A DNA stretch of 64,000 nt from Stratiolaelaps scimitus (GCA_019614645.1 JABWDB010000034.1:1178001-1242000), one strand, 5' to 3'; counted from the first letter of the stretch, positions 47,272-59,731 are shown. The notes: a model not told the origin generated them from the letters alone. A program made the numbers and translations.

Positions 47272-48784
47272 AGAGAGAATAAAACACAATGACTCTCACT
47301 AACTAGTTCGGCGTTCACGAGAAACGCTCGGGCAAACTTTTACAAAAACGAAAAATAACTCATTTGACAAATACTCGACCATATTCAGAGTGGCGTTCGA
47401 CAGATCCTCCGGTCGGCAGGACGACATTATGCCGCCATAGGAGACTAAACACTTTCGTTCGAGTTTTCGCTTTTGTCCGGCTAAGTGTTACTCTGTAGGA
47501 GTTCTTCAAAGGTAGAATATTTAATATGGGTCCGAAGGGAAAATGCCCGGAACCCACCCGCTGCGGCTGGGCGGGAGGGTTCGCCCCAGAGGAGGAACTG
47601 AGGGATAGGACATGGTTGGAATCAACTGCCGGTCCCTGCAAGCCACTGACTGAAGTAATACTTTGACAGTCCCGGTCAGTGTCCGAAAGTCAAAATCGGT
47701 TCTGGATTTAGTCAATTAAGAGTCCGACACTACCAGGCAAAAATACCTTAGTGTGAGGCCTGCTGTCCATGCAGGATTTACCTTTAACCTGTTAAAAAAA
47801 AAGAATAATTAATATGACTTCCGACAAATGTCAATTATAGAACTGTTCTCTTCAAAAATGATTCCGCTTAAAATAAGCAACACGCTCTCACTTGATTTTA
47901 TATCGTCGAGGCACCACGTCCTCGAAAACAGGTGACCTCTCGAAGTGACCTGTCGCAGATATACGGTATATAACACTATTGTATTATACATTTTCCATCT
48001 TTAGTCTATAGCCACCTTAATCTATAGCCTATGCAACGCGCTCCCCCTGCCCAGATTGCACTCACAAGAATCAACGACCAGGCGACAGCATACAACTGAA
48101 TCGACCGACCGAGACAAAGGGTGTCACTGTACACAGCTGCGCAAAGCGTCTATCGGTGGTTAAGTCATTCGCCATCGGCCTCCACCCATAAGCAGCTGGC
48201 CACCTACCCAGCCGTATATCCACGGGACAGACAAATCTCTGTTCTCGCAAGTCACATGAAACGGGTGTTTGAGTCTGTGTGTGCATTGCTGTGTCGTGGT
48301 GAATATGACCACTATTTCGAGGCTGGAGACCCGCTGAGATTGTTGTGTTCGGCGAACGCATACTGGACGGAGCGAGCCAGCCAAACGGCCAACTCTTTTT
48401 CTCGCAACAATAGGGACGCTGTCTTGCCGGCTTCGCCGACGGAGTCAACTAATAGCTAATCCCCAACGCTCGACGAGGAAAGCTTCCCAGAAGGGTTCGG
48501 CAGACCTAGATCGGTAATGGTGTTGCCCATTGTATTATACATACAGTCAACATCGTTCGCCGTAGCTTTCGCCGGCCGTGCTCGCCGATATCGACGATCT
48601 ATTTCTACGAGCAGTTGACGCAATGTGGTCTCACCAAGCTCGCGGTCTGAACCCTTGATTATGCGCCTTACAAATAACGCTGTCACGAACGAACGCCGAA
48701 GTGATTTCTCAGCAACAGAGTCCGCAAGCTTCTATTGACGATCGTCTAAAAACGTGATTGGGCCCGTACGAAAACTATAGAAAT
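47272..48784. other. No gene assigned; possible retroposon end at 47,700-47,810
   Basis: GGGTTCGCCCC at about 47,568 resembles a B box. CAGGATTTACCTTTAACC plus a run of A at about 47,773-47,800 resembles a SINE 3-prime end, but no second copy was found. The frame over 48121-48459 has plausible codons but no ATG until 48256 and no known domain. Confidence 0.3.
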
Positions 48785-48897
48785 CCTTTAGCCGCAGGTT
48801 CGAATCCCGTGGCATGACATATAAGAGAACTTAAGCATTCTATGCAGTTCCTTTAATAAATCAATAAAGCCTTACCTTACCTTACCTTTACCTACGG
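48785..48897 (+). mobile_element. SINE-A
   Basis: B box CAGGTTCGAATCCC at 48799-48812, body ACATATAAGAGAACTTAAGC then CAGTTCCTTTAATAAATC, and tail AATAAAGCC plus CTTAC/CTTTAC units. It is the best preserved plus-strand copy. The 5-prime half of the tRNA head is weak. Confidence 0.7.
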
Positions 48898-49686
48898 CCC
48901 CTCAAGAGAGGCCTCTCTCTGAAGGCTAGACAAGTTATTGCTAGTTGTCTATTAATTCATAGCAAACGATACCATTGGACACATCGACACGGAGAGAGCG
49001 AGAAAGAGAATCCCCATGATAAGCGAGTAAACCTCTTATCTCGTTTCCACACGAGATCCGGAGCGGGATCAATGTCAATCAAATCGAGATGCGACAATTC
49101 CATGCATAAGGTCATCCCGTCGCTCGACCGAATATCTTCGATGTGTTCTCGACATACCGGCACACGTCGAAGCAGAACGGCCACACCTCACCAGTACGAT
49201 GTATTGATCCGCCCGAGCATCCAACACGTATCCATATACATTAAGCAATAATTTAGCTTGGTTCATAAATGCTCGCATGACGTCCCCTCATCACCGAGTC
49301 GTTTCTTCGTATTTATCGAGACTCTACCTGATATATTCAGTGGTTACATCGTGCCGACGCGCGCGCTACAGCCGTTATGGCTCCGTTCGCGCCGACGACG
49401 CGACGCTGATCCTAAGGGTTTCCACATGTTGAACGCTCCATATGGTGTGAATACTGTATCATCGGTCGCTTGGGAGATTCGTTCCTTTTGGTGATTCGTT
49501 TCTAGCGGAACCCTTCTTTCATCCTGTGTTGCGTTGTGGCCATCTCGATGCGTCAGGCATCGTCATGCCTTTACAGAAACCGGACAGGCGGAGTTCTTCT
49601 TATCATCGAAGCAGGGGGCCCCCGAACCGAGTCGTTGTCTCCACCACGCTCCTCAGCGCCACAACGAAAGGCTTCTACTGTCACCA

Positions 49687-49688
<2 letters not shown>

Positions 49689-49726
<38 letters not shown>
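49689..49726. repeat. (TA)n array, CATAT...ATATG ends
   Basis: About 38 bp of TA with inverted CATA/TATG ends. Confidence 0.9.
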
Positions 49727-49729
<3 letters not shown>

Positions 49730-50765
49730 AGTGGATGGCTGTTCGGCTACCGATATATGGCACAGCCAGGACGGAAGAATAATAATTATGAAGTAAGAGA
49801 CAGTGGAGGAACACATATCGATACCGGGTGCACGTGTCCATTTATACAAGGCGTGTTGTACAAATGCCGTATGCAGTCAACTTCGGAGCGTTCACACAGA
49901 TCGGGTAAACGTCACCAATTGCGCAAGACCACCCCCTCGTACTCTATCGCTTTTCACCACCAACGAGAGAACTGGTGGCCGACATCTTTTACCAACTCGA
50001 AGCGGCAGGTAGCACCGGCCGGCGGCCGTGTTATATAAGCCCACAGCGTCTGTCTCGTTTATGTTCGGCCCACTGTCCACAGCGCGGCAAAGCGAGAAAT
50101 ACAGGGAGAAAGAGGCGAACAACTCGAGCAAGAAAAACAACAGACGAGCAAATAATAATAATAATAATAACAACAACAGAGCTGATGTCAGCCTCACTCT
50201 CTCAACTGGCCACGTACCGTCTGCGCCTTCATGAGTACCTAGCATCGTGGCCTGTCATCGGTGAAGAAACGAATGATGGCCACGAGGGTGATTAACACCT
50301 CGCAGCTGATGACAGTTTCTTTGTTACAATCGCTCTCAGGTCTCTCTCTCAGTCTCATACACACGCCCACGGAACGAACAGCTCGCAGTCTATCTGGTGT
50401 CTCAAGCCGAGAGCGAGGGCGAACGCCGTTTACACTGACCGTGAAGGTACCGGCCATTGATCAGTGGTCAAAACAGGGGGCCTTTGGCCCTTGATGAAGA
50501 CGATGGAAGGACAACCGCGTGCTATCGCCACTTTGATTTGAAGTGCGCTAGGAAGCGTCGCCCGCTCACTCAGCCCGCCTCAGAGCTAGCAGAATATCAG
50601 TGCATGGATGTTTGTGGGCGAGGTTGAACGTCGATCCAATCCTCCTCACCTCCCATAGAAGTATGACATAACGAGACTGACAATGGAACTCGGTAGGATC
50701 GAGTGGAAATGAACGGGAATACACCAAAAAAACCTTAAATCGGTTAATTGCAGACAAAGTTAATG

Positions 50766-50791
50766 CGAGAGAGAGAGAGAGAGAGAGAGAG
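50766..50791. repeat. (GA)n microsatellite
   Basis: A GA run of about 26 bp. Confidence 0.95.
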
Positions 50792-51141
50792 GGATAGTTG
50801 AGGCTGTTGTCTATGGGCGGGGGTCATCAAACAGTCGACGAACAGGACGAAATAACCTTTCAGGTGTATGCAACTCAGAATATTTTTTAGTTCGGGATGA
50901 ACCTCAGCCCTTTCCTCTATGTGGCAAGCATGAACGCTTAATTCTTAAGCATTACCACCTCAAGGCTGTCTGGGGTCTTCTTTTTGTTCCACCGGTCGTA
51001 GCTGGCAAGAATTCACGGATAGAAGAGAATGATGAAGAACTCCGAAGATTCTTAGATAGGGGTGCCAGCGAATCTGGAAACAGCTAGAGTTAACACTCGC
51101 GCTGTAGAACTGTAATTAGCAGGGCAGGCGACGGCGTTTAC

Positions 51142-51143
<2 letters not shown>

Positions 51144-51185
<42 letters not shown>
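51144..51185. repeat. (TA)n array, TTATA...TATAA palindrome
   Basis: 42 bp of TA, self-complementary including one base beyond the repeat on each side. Confidence 0.95.
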
Positions 51186-51752
51186 CCAGCACCCACCTCG
51201 AGCTGGAACCTATTGAATGTAACCGTCATGGGTGGTACCGCAAATTCATCTCTTGAATACGTTTCTCACAATTCGTGAGTGTCTCACGCTACGTAAGCTG
51301 AGTTTTCTATCAGGGGCTTTTGTTTAGCTCCCTGTAACTCACGTTATGCCCAACCGATTACAACTTGCAATAGGCCTTCACACAAGCTAGCTAGATCAAC
51401 GATACTTATCACACACACACTTGTAACTGCTAGCAAAGATCGGCAGGTAATTCCTTTGCATACGCATCGATACACTAAAACCCCTACAGGACTTAGGCGT
51501 CTCCAAAAGGACAGATTATCCCTAAATCGCTTTGGTCTACATCGTCCGAGACGGCAGTTGCCTGCGAGAGACGACACCAGCTCGTGTCGACAGTGAATCG
51601 ACCCGTAGATCATTGGAATGGATTACTCAATTCATCGCGGTCGCTTGTGCCCTATTGACCCACGCTGATACATCGCTAGCCCGCCACCGAGCCTATATTG
51701 GTTCAATGTCATCCAACGAAAACGCACAGCACTGCGTACAACCAATCTATAG

Positions 51753-51807
<55 letters not shown>

Positions 51808-52597
51808 AGTGGATCCAAGCGAAGCACAAGTGGGACTCGGCTATACAAGCTAAATGAGCAGAATGAAGAGGAGGCCCCTTCCGTTCATACAATCAGCCAG
51901 TTCCACTGCTCAGTCGCTTCCTTGAGGCCGTCCGTGAGAGCTGTAACTGAGGGCCAACGCCAACTCGTCGATGGGCAGGCGCACTCTCGTGGGCGGATGG
52001 GATCCCCCGTCGACGGACACCGTTTGCTTTTGGTGACCGCCGTAGCCAGCTCTGGACTCGTTGTGGACCTGCCTTGTCGAGGCTCCATCGTTGTGTGGTG
52101 GTGGCGGTGGTTGGTAGTAGTATAGCAGTATAGTAGCTAGCGCCACACTATTAGCGGCTCACCGCCTCTGCTACGGCTCCCCAGAAGCTTCCTCTCCTCC
52201 AACGTCGGACCCTTTGTCATGGGCAGTCAGTAGGTAAGTTCGTGAGTAGCTGGGCGCCTCGCCGGAGTCGACCAGCCCCACAGTCAATGAGCCTTTAGGT
52301 GTATGCAATACTGTGGTTGTGCGCCTTGCTGACGATTGATTGCCAACTAAAGCCGCAGTGTCACCATGCGAGTCGGGGGAAGGGGGGGAGTGGGGGAGAG
52401 AATTCACGTGAGCTACAATAGTTAGCACTCTCCGTAGCTTCATGGTGTATCGGTTGCTTGGATGCTGTGGTGCATCTCGCATGACTCTGGCCGAGTGAAT
52501 AGACTCAGGCAGTGCCTCTTGGTTCGCATACGCAGTTCGTAAGCAGAGGCCAGAGATAAGCAAAAGCTGAACAGCATCCTGATATCAGAAAACGGAG

Positions 52598-52628
<31 letters not shown>

Positions 52629-52785
52629 AACAGTAACAGATAAGACCATAGACAGCAGCACACAACGAGGCCATAAACGATCATTTCAGATCGACTACTG
52701 TGCAAGTCTGAGACTGAAGAAGTCTAAGGTTACCAGCGTTTCGCTACATAAACGTAATCATAGTACTACCCCTACGACAAAAAGT
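51186..52785. other. No gene seen; TA array, G-rich tract, GA run
   Basis: A TA array at 51755-51807, a GGGGGAAGGGGGGGAGTGGG stretch at 52375-52399 and a GA run at 52603-52629. Open frames over 51,885-52,150 exist on both strands. Confidence 0.4.
51755..51807. repeat. (TA)n microsatellite
   Basis: About 50 bp of TA with one GT step. Confidence 0.95.
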
Positions 52786-52843
52786 GATAGGCCGAACTTG
52801 GCTATGCCTGCGCTACTGTAGGCATAGCCCAGTTCGGCTTATC
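52786..52843. repeat. 58-base hairpin, 24-bp stem, 10-base loop
   Basis: GATAGGCCGAACTTGGCTAT (start of the left arm, 52786-52809) pairs with 52820-52843. 22 of 24 positions are Watson-Crick pairs, one is G-U and one is a mismatch (52799/52830). The loop is GCGCTACTGT. Size and arm length match an animal pre-miRNA, and no flanking repeat or reading frame explains it. A small inverted-repeat element is the main alternative. Confidence 0.8.
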
Positions 52844-52959
52844 TACCCCCAGCCATCCCGAAGGTACGCCGCAATAGTCCTTCAACTATATATGGATATT
52901 TCAGGTTGAACGATGAACGACGTGCCTTTACGGACCTCCATGTCACAGTCAGGACGAAA

Positions 52960-53098
52960 AACTCAACCAGTCTGAATGAGGTCTCTGACTGTAAACCTCT
53001 GAAGGAGGCAGATTCGAGCCCGCGAAGTGACACACACACACGCATCCCCCTTCGTTGAATTATACATATAACGCAATGATTCAATAAAGAGCTAATAT
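52960..53098 (+). mobile_element. SINE-A, diverged
   Basis: B-box-like AGATTCGAGCCCGCGAAGTG at about 53011. A CA run replaces the CATATAAGAG section, followed by TTGAATTATACATATAACGC and ATTCAATAAAGAGC, which resembles the SINE-A end. Confidence 0.45.
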
Positions 53099-55313
53099 TT
53101 CGCACCAGAAAGCAGAGGCGTCGACAGGGTCGGCACACCTCGCGTCCTCACGGAGGTGAGAAAACGCGTCTGAAATCTGACGAACGTCAACATATACAGC
53201 AATGGACGATATATAATAAGTGGTAGCAATCAGTCAGCGGATGTGTCCAGAGAATGCAAACTTGCAGAGCCCCCAGTACAACTGTGTGTATCATCTCTAT
53301 TAGCCCAATCACGCACGTTTCTAATTAATCAATCTGTACGCCAAGTGCACTGAGGCGTTTGTGTGGTGCGTAGGCGCTTTTCTGCTCATTACGTTGGCCT
53401 AAATGTTGACCAACCGAGCTAGGCGTTCGGCATCGCTGGCCAGCTCCATCCAAATCATCCCTTTCTATGGACATTCTCGTTGACAGTCGTTGACATTGTT
53501 CGGCAGTGGTAACTTCAACTGCTCTCGGGTCTCAGAGAATCAACAATTAAAAGTCTATGAACCTTCAATTCCAGCTGCGGCGGTCAGTGCTAAGCGCTGT
53601 TCATTTAACTGACTCCCTCTATCTCAGCTGTTGTCCCCGTACGTGCCAGAGCTCTCCTCTGCAGTTGGGTGTTACTCCAAGAACATCTCGGGGTCATCTT
53701 TACTTAACTATTAAACCTCGCGGTGCGTGCTATAAACCGTATATAACCATTGTACATGTCATAAATCCTTTATAGCAGTTCTTATATGAGCGATGCCACC
53801 TTGGCATGAAATGTCAACATGAGGAAATATCTTAAAGAGAGAAGAGTTTCCACAAAAAAAAGAAGCCAAAAGCTATTCATCCATCTATGAGTTAATGCAA
53901 TTTATTATTACTCCTCGTGATGCTGCCCTGTCGCCAGTAGAGACATGATTCCCTATGAGATGCCCATGCTAAATGTCTCCCATCCCCGATTCCCCCAAGA
54001 GCTCTTATAGCCGATGTAGACAGCATGTTCAGCCCGGCCATTTACATATATGACGCACATCACCAAGATGTGATAACCTAGATGCGTTGTAGAACTTCAC
54101 CACACTTCCCAGATGAAGGAAAGAAGGTTTTTTTTTGATTTTCCATTAATATTAATTCCGCCACTTTTGTCATTTTTTTTCGACGCTATTATCCCCACCT
54201 GGGCCGTTCACCAAGTGCCCATGTATCTACTTGCACCTAATGTATCCCAATAGTAATTTTATTTCATGTGCTGCTAGAGACGATCTGAACCGAGTCATAG
54301 CCACCGTGGCCACCCCCCTAAGTTCGATCAAATGTAGGCCTCAATCTGATTTTTTGTGACAACTGTTCTAGACGGCTTCATAGTCACGACATAGCCGTTC
54401 AGCTCACCAGGTCACCTTTTGCCAGTTTCACGAGGCGTTTGTCTCCTGCGAGCAAATCGACCGGCAATCGTTTGAAAACTTTAAATAAAGTGGCCGACAG
54501 CGACGACGGTCACGGTGAATCTCAACTTGAGCAAAACTAACAAAGCAATAGAGAACCTATATAAAAGTGAAATCGACCAGTCGTGTCAACTCCGAATCAC
54601 CATTGGATATATATATATATATAAATGTGTACAAAAGTAACATCGTCAAATGTCCATGTGTGTTCTACTCATGTGAAACACGCATGATTCCATCCAGTCT
54701 ATGATCATGACGACTCGCATTGCCTGAACCGAGAGATACGCGTGCGAGACAAGGCTTTCAAAAGCACACCTATCCACAGCGGCCCATATATATGTTCACT
54801 GGAGAAATATGTAGAAACAGCTATCTATCGCACGTCAACGATTTCATCGAAATATTTACACAACATCCCTCCCGGACAGGAAAAGGTCACCTGGTGTACT
54901 GATTGAATAACGTGTCCGCCAGACGTAAAAGTCGTTCGTTCGCGTGCGTTTCAGCGGAACGGCAAATCGATCACGCGGCAACGAGAAGACGTCGGCACCG
55001 GCCTGCTTCTGTCGAGGTATCGAATCTTTAAAGGATGATCAGACTATCATGTGATCGACTTTATGTCGGCTTCTGTACTAGAGTGCTTTGGTCAATAAGA
55101 AGATGAGACATAAATCGCCTATTGGGGACATGCGCTATAAAATATTAGTATTCGCATACGCTGTTAATAGTTCGGAAAATTACGCTGTTAAAAGTTAGGG
55201 AAATGTTCGACTGATGGCAGAGCAAGTTCGGGACCATCGAGGCGGTGAAGTGGGTCTCCCTTATTGGCTGGACTCATTGGCTGGGTCAAGTAGTAGGGTA
55301 AATATATTTTTTT
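53099..55313. other. No gene seen; TATA-like site at 54,558
   Basis: Ordinary to AT-rich sequence with frequent stops. A short TA array lies at 54607-54625. TATATAAAAG (54558-54567) could be a TATA box, but no gene follows. Confidence 0.4.
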
Positions 55314-55442
55314 CTTGTATATATATTCTTATATATACTCTTATATATACAAGATATTCTTATATATACTCTTATATATACAAGATATTCTTATATATAC
55401 TCTTATATATACAAGATATTCTTAAATATACTCTTATATATA
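55314..55442. repeat. 31-bp AT-rich minisatellite, about 3.9 copies
   Basis: Units start at 55323, 55354, 55385 and 55416, each beginning ATATTCTTATATATACTC and closing with TATATATACAAG. The copies are nearly identical; the last is cut short and has one change (TTAAATA). The left flank CTTGTATATATA is the inverse of the unit end TATATATACAAG, so each unit can fold back. A run of T follows. Confidence 0.95.
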
Positions 55443-56164
55443 ATTTTTTTGCATTTTGCGTAATTGTGCCATATGCCTTCACGTTTCCACAACGTCTTAC
55501 CAGCACAAGTAAAGTATCGTATCAGCAACACAGTATCGTAACCAGCAACAGTGCAGGCAAACCCATATTAAAATTTTCTATGGGTCAGACGCGCTACGCA
55601 ACAAATACGGTGTGTACAATACACCGAAGTGCATCCCCACGGCGTGTGGGCGTGCCCGCATAGCAGCTGCGATTAAGTCAAGATCCAAGGTTGTCATCTG
55701 AATCATTGCCAGGCAGACTGAGAGAATCTTTCGGGAGAAGCACAACCATGTCGTCAGTGTCAGGAGGTTGAGAGTTATCCACATGTCCGGCATACAACAT
55801 GTCTCTAGGTCTACGAAGAAAACATCTGTAGTACGCACCGAACATTCATGGTGATTCTGAAGCACCTTTTCTTGGCACACGCGCCATACGCAAACCATGA
55901 GAGGCTCTAGCGATGAACGGCTGCGTCCAGCCGAATAGCCACAGCCCATTAGCGTTTCTTCATCACGATATCACACCCCGTCTCGCGATTCTGTTAGTGT
56001 GCCGCGTCGGTCTCGACACCGGCCAGCTGGTTTACGGCGTAGAGCTCTACTCGCCGCGGTCGGAAATCGCGTGCGGCCTAGGGGAACGCAACAAACAGCG
56101 CGCGATCTCAGTATGAAATAAGGCCCCCACATTATATCCCGTACTAGGAGGAGCAGGTTCAACG
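55443..56164. other. No gene seen
   Basis: Ordinary sequence. The minus strand has open frames over 55,578-55,949 and 55,971-56,453 without domains. Confidence 0.35.
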
Positions 56165-56488
56165 ATGCCGACAAACCGATCCCTCCACATCCCGCCGTAT
56201 GCGTTCTTGCCTGACGAAATAATGCCAAAGCTCTCTGACACCGTCCGAAATATCCGACTGTTGCCGGATCAGACATCCGCACAGGCCGACGCGACCCTCC
56301 TGAACCACTCTTCCGACTCGTCTGAATCCGTCGAGGCGTCAGGACCAGCTTCAGGCGAAGCCGTGTCGAAAGGCAGCAGAAACGCGAGTAACTTAAGAGG
56401 AGAGCGGCTCTGCACCTCTCAGATATTCGGCACAACATTTTTTTTTCTTTCAAGATTCTCAGACATTGGCTGGCTAGCGGAGCGCTAA
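56165..56488 (+). CDS. Candidate 107-residue reading frame, unknown
   Basis: Starts at an ATG and ends at TAA; the frame stays open about 50 bases upstream. The product has an ordinary first half (IPPYAFLPDEIMPKLSDTV) and a Ser/Ala/Glu-rich middle resembling a disordered linker (SSDSSESVEASGPASGEAV). Its end is hydrophobic, encoded partly by a T-run (FFFLSRFSD). Codons in the first two thirds favour C or G at position three. Two minus-strand frames are open over the same bases, so chance is a real alternative. Confidence 0.18.
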   Translation: MPTNRSLHIPPYAFLPDEIMPKLSDTVRNIRLLPDQTSAQADATLLNHSSDSSESVEASGPASGEAVSKGSRNASNLRGERLCTSQIFGTTFFFLSRFSDIGWLAER

Positions 56489-57368
56489 GACAACGCCGCG
56501 CCGCTCTCGCAGGTTAAGCGAAGGCGGCGGCCATTGATAGGAAGATCTGTAATGCCAAGCAGGCTCATACTACGACGGTTAACTCCGAGTTTCACTTCAC
56601 TTCCGTCGGGGTGGCGAACGCTGTTGTCGGCATACGACGAACGCCAATAGCCAAGAGCGCCAGAGTCGGCCGCATGCATCCACCGGCCGGCGAGCAGATG
56701 TCACCCGGTGCTCGCAAGACACACAGAACAGGGAGCGGCTCATTGAATTCAGAAGTGGTACCAGCGCACTAGTACGAGCGGTGCCAGCAGCAGCAGCAGC
56801 ACCAGCGACAACTATCTTGTCTTGCTGGCGACGATCGGCAGCAGGCAGGTCATCCCGCATCGCCGATGTGGCTCGCTTCGGACGGCACGGAAATGACTAC
56901 GGCGGTAAGTAACTATTACAACCCCGGCTAGCTAACCCTTAACGACATGTACGTTGGTTGGCGTTCCTACAACAACGACGACAACGACGATGCTCACAAT
57001 ATGAGCTTCCAGCCATCAGCCGCCGACAACGATTAGTGCGGCGACATCTGCCGACAGGGCAGGGTGTGCACAGCCTTATACAGAGGCCCGTTGTCCATTG
57101 GCCAACCCTTATTAACGTCACGTGATTGTCGACTAGTCGGAACATCGTATTGATTTCTTCCAATAGCATTATGTGGCATTATCGTTAGAGGTACGACAGA
57201 ACATCTTCCTTCGTTTTGTCTCCGCTGTTGATCTGGCTCCTGATGATGATGACGACGACGGTCATATTGCCGCCGGCGAGCATTTCCCGAATGTTGCTTC
57301 CACCACCGTGCACCTCAGCAGTAATCGTCACAGTGACGTCGACAGTAACAGCTCTCCCCCGCCGCGTC

Positions 57369-57410
57369 GGCCCCTCCGCGCTGGCCCCTCCGCGCTGGCT
57401 CCTCCGCGCG
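57369..57410. repeat. 14-bp GC-rich tandem repeat, 3 copies
   Basis: GGCCCCTCCGCGCT at 57369 and 57383, then GGCTCCTCCGCGCG at 57397. It has the same 14-bp period as the array at 8870 but a different unit. Confidence 0.85.
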
Positions 57411-57687
57411 CGAGCCTCTGGCGGAATCCCCCTATCAGCGACGTGACGGAGATAGATCCCGTTGGCGACTGCTATGCTAGCTGCACGGTAGCTTTTCCTC
57501 GGTATTTTGCCCCGGCCCGATAGCATCTCAAGACAACGAAGCCATTGGTACCGTTGGGAGCAGCGGCGGCAGCAGCAGCAGCCACGATAACAACGGCAAC
57601 GCACAGCCTCACGCATATATACCGTAGGGCTTCTCGCTGATCTTCTCATTGGGCCTACCGACGGGCCGTAGAAGGACTGGCGAAGGG

Positions 57688-57703
57688 CGTTGTCGTTGTC
57701 GTT

Positions 57704-57736
<33 letters not shown>

Positions 57737-57737
57737 C
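57688..57737. repeat. GTC/CGT triplet run
   Basis: GTTGTCGTTGTC, then about twelve GTC units. It makes Arg, Asp, Thr, Val or Ser runs according to frame. Confidence 0.9.
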
Positions 57738-58513
57738 AGTCGTCGATATGATCAGATCATCATTCTGAGACCGCTGCCGCCGACGGCGATTACGGTAACG
57801 ATAATGGTGGCCTGACCATGTTACCCTTCTCAGCGCCTGATCCCACAGGCTCATCTGCCTGAAGCGCATCGTCGTTGCGTCGGGCAGGCCAGACGTATCC
57901 GGACGGACCGGTGAGCCGACGCGGCTCAGCAAACCAACGAACGCACTTCCGAACGAGCAAACAAGACCACGAGCAGACCCAGCAGCGCCAGCTCCCATTG
58001 GAGGAAGAAGCGAACGAACGCTTGTAGCGAGCGGCCACAAGTACCCGCAGGCAAGACGGCCCAGTGGACATCGCACGTGCCTCGCACGTCGACTGCTGAA
58101 TCGTCGTCGGCGGCGGCGGTGGTGGTCCATTCATCGATAGGTTGACGACAGCAACGACTGCGACTCGGAACCATTCGGGTAATGAGGCACTACAGCCGCG
58201 GCAGCGGCGGCAGCAGCCCCGCCAACGGACTGATATCAATATTTACTTCTCATTCTATCACGATCTGTCTCTCTCTCTCTCACACGTCTCTGTGTATCTC
58301 TGAGCTGGTCGATGTTGCTGCTGCTGCCGTGAGACGAACGGCGGATCCGACCTCGCGAGACGTATAGACAAACCTGGGATGGCTATGTGCAATATAATAA
58401 TAATAATAATAATAATCTGATACATCAACCCATCCATGCGTCTCGTCTATGAGTGCAGTATTATAGCTATCGCGCTTCTGCTGTAATTGCGAGTCAACGG
58501 CAACATCAACATG

Positions 58514-58552
58514 ATCGTCGTCGTCGCCGCCGCAGCAGCAGCAGCAGCAGCA
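58514..58552. repeat. GTC/GCC/GCA triplet run
   Basis: ATCGTCGTCGTCGCCGCC followed by seven GCA units. Confidence 0.85.
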
Positions 58553-59079
58553 TTTCCGAATAGATGTTTATCGATAACAGCTTACAGCCTATTATCATGG
58601 TAGCAACATCGAGCGACGTGTGTGCGAGCGAACACTATTGGCTCAACGCAATACCGTCACTGAACAGCAGTACAACACGCATGCACATATATATCTATCA
58701 ATGCATATGCAGCTGCGGCAGCAGTGGACGACGGATGCTATCATACAATAGAAGTATAATGAAATTCATTAATCTGCCTCGTGTTACCCGGGTGGGGAGG
58801 CCAGAATTCTGCCGTCTTCGCGACGCTGCGCGTAGCTGTGCAGTGAATTGAATTCGCGTCGTAGCGAGTAGCGATGTGATCTCGTCGCGGGTGGCACTCG
58901 ATTTTGCTTTGACACCGTTAAACCTATTAATTTTTTTTCTCTGCTTAGTTGGTTATTTATCCAGATCCGTATCGTGCATCTGGAGTTGAGGTGGTGACGT
59001 GGAATACTGTGGCGATTTCGTTTTAACACAAGAATTAGCTGAATGATCCCCTTGAGTAATTACGGATTGACTAATCGGG

Positions 59080-59105
59080 CTGCTTCTCGAGGTTCGAAGC
59101 CCGGA
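59080..59105 (+). mobile_element. Isolated tRNA-type B box, possible SINE remnant
   Basis: GCTTCTCGAGGTTCGAAGCC contains a consensus B box (GGTTCGAAGCC). Neither a convincing A box nor a known SINE body adjoins it. Confidence 0.25.
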
Positions 59106-59691
59106 CGGCGGACGACCGGGGCTCATTGATCACGATCATGAAATACCCTGTCCTAGCTGAGGATCTATGCCTTCAAGGTGCTCGGAGCATGTCTCGAGTA
59201 GACATACATTTCGTCTGCCCGGAAGCAGCACCTGTACGTTAATGCGGTTATTCGAGTTCCGTCACAAAACTACTGACCCGATGAAATTCAAACACAGAGA
59301 GATAAAGAGAGAAATAATAATAATAACAACAACAATAGTAATAATTAATGCCGCCTAATAGAGAAAACAGTGCTTAGCCCTTGTTGCCAGGTCAAAGCGT
59401 GGGTCGAATCGTATCTACCCGACGGTGACGATTCTCCTGCTGGCATCTCCGCGCACCCAAGACGTCACTGACAAGAGAAGAATCGCTCGACGGTTCGGCT
59501 GGACCATGGTACACGGCGTACAATGTAGAAGATCCTGATGGGCTGGTGCAAGCCGTCGCCGTTACTGTGGAAGGCGTGTGCCGTTGGCACGAGGACGACC
59601 TCATGAAAGCGTTACGCTCCTGTTTTTAACAATTAAATAACTCTTGTCTAGCGACGACTGGCCGACAGTCGAATCCGACGCTATTTTGCAT

Positions 59692-59694
<3 letters not shown>

Positions 59695-59730
<36 letters not shown>

Positions 59731-59731
59731 G
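59695..59731. repeat. (TA)n array, GCATAT...ATATGC ends
   Basis: TA array with inverted GCATAT and ATATGC ends and one GT step near the right. Confidence 0.9.

Larger units (their letters stand above)
48898..51143. other. No gene seen; TA, AAT and GA repeats
   Basis: A TA array at 49689-49726, AAT/AAC run at 50151-50176 and GA run at 50766-50791. Frames over 49,526-50,038 are extended by the TA array. Confidence 0.45.
56489..59694. other. GC-rich block, no gene assigned
   Basis: 57,170-58,240 is GC-rich and open in several frames on both strands. These include a plus frame ending at 57,523 (Asp run, Pro-rich middle, no ATG) and a minus frame 57926-58174 with one hydrophobic segment (FFLQWELALLGLLVVLF). 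Triplet runs at 57688-57737 and 58514-58552 and an AAT run at 58396-58417 add to the openness. Confidence 0.35.

Noticed and set aside
48866..48895. CCTTA/CCTTTA units resembling arthropod telomere repeat (TTAGG)n
   Set aside because: The units are CTTAC and CTTTAC, and they form the 3-prime tail of a SINE-A.
55323..55442. Regularly spaced repeats that might suggest a CRISPR array
   Set aside because: The units are directly adjacent without unique spacers, AT-only in character, and lie in a eukaryotic setting.
57185..58239. Several 117-173-codon frames on both strands
   Set aside because: A GC-rich, stop-poor block with GTC repeats that give Arg runs. No frame stands out and none has a recognisable domain.
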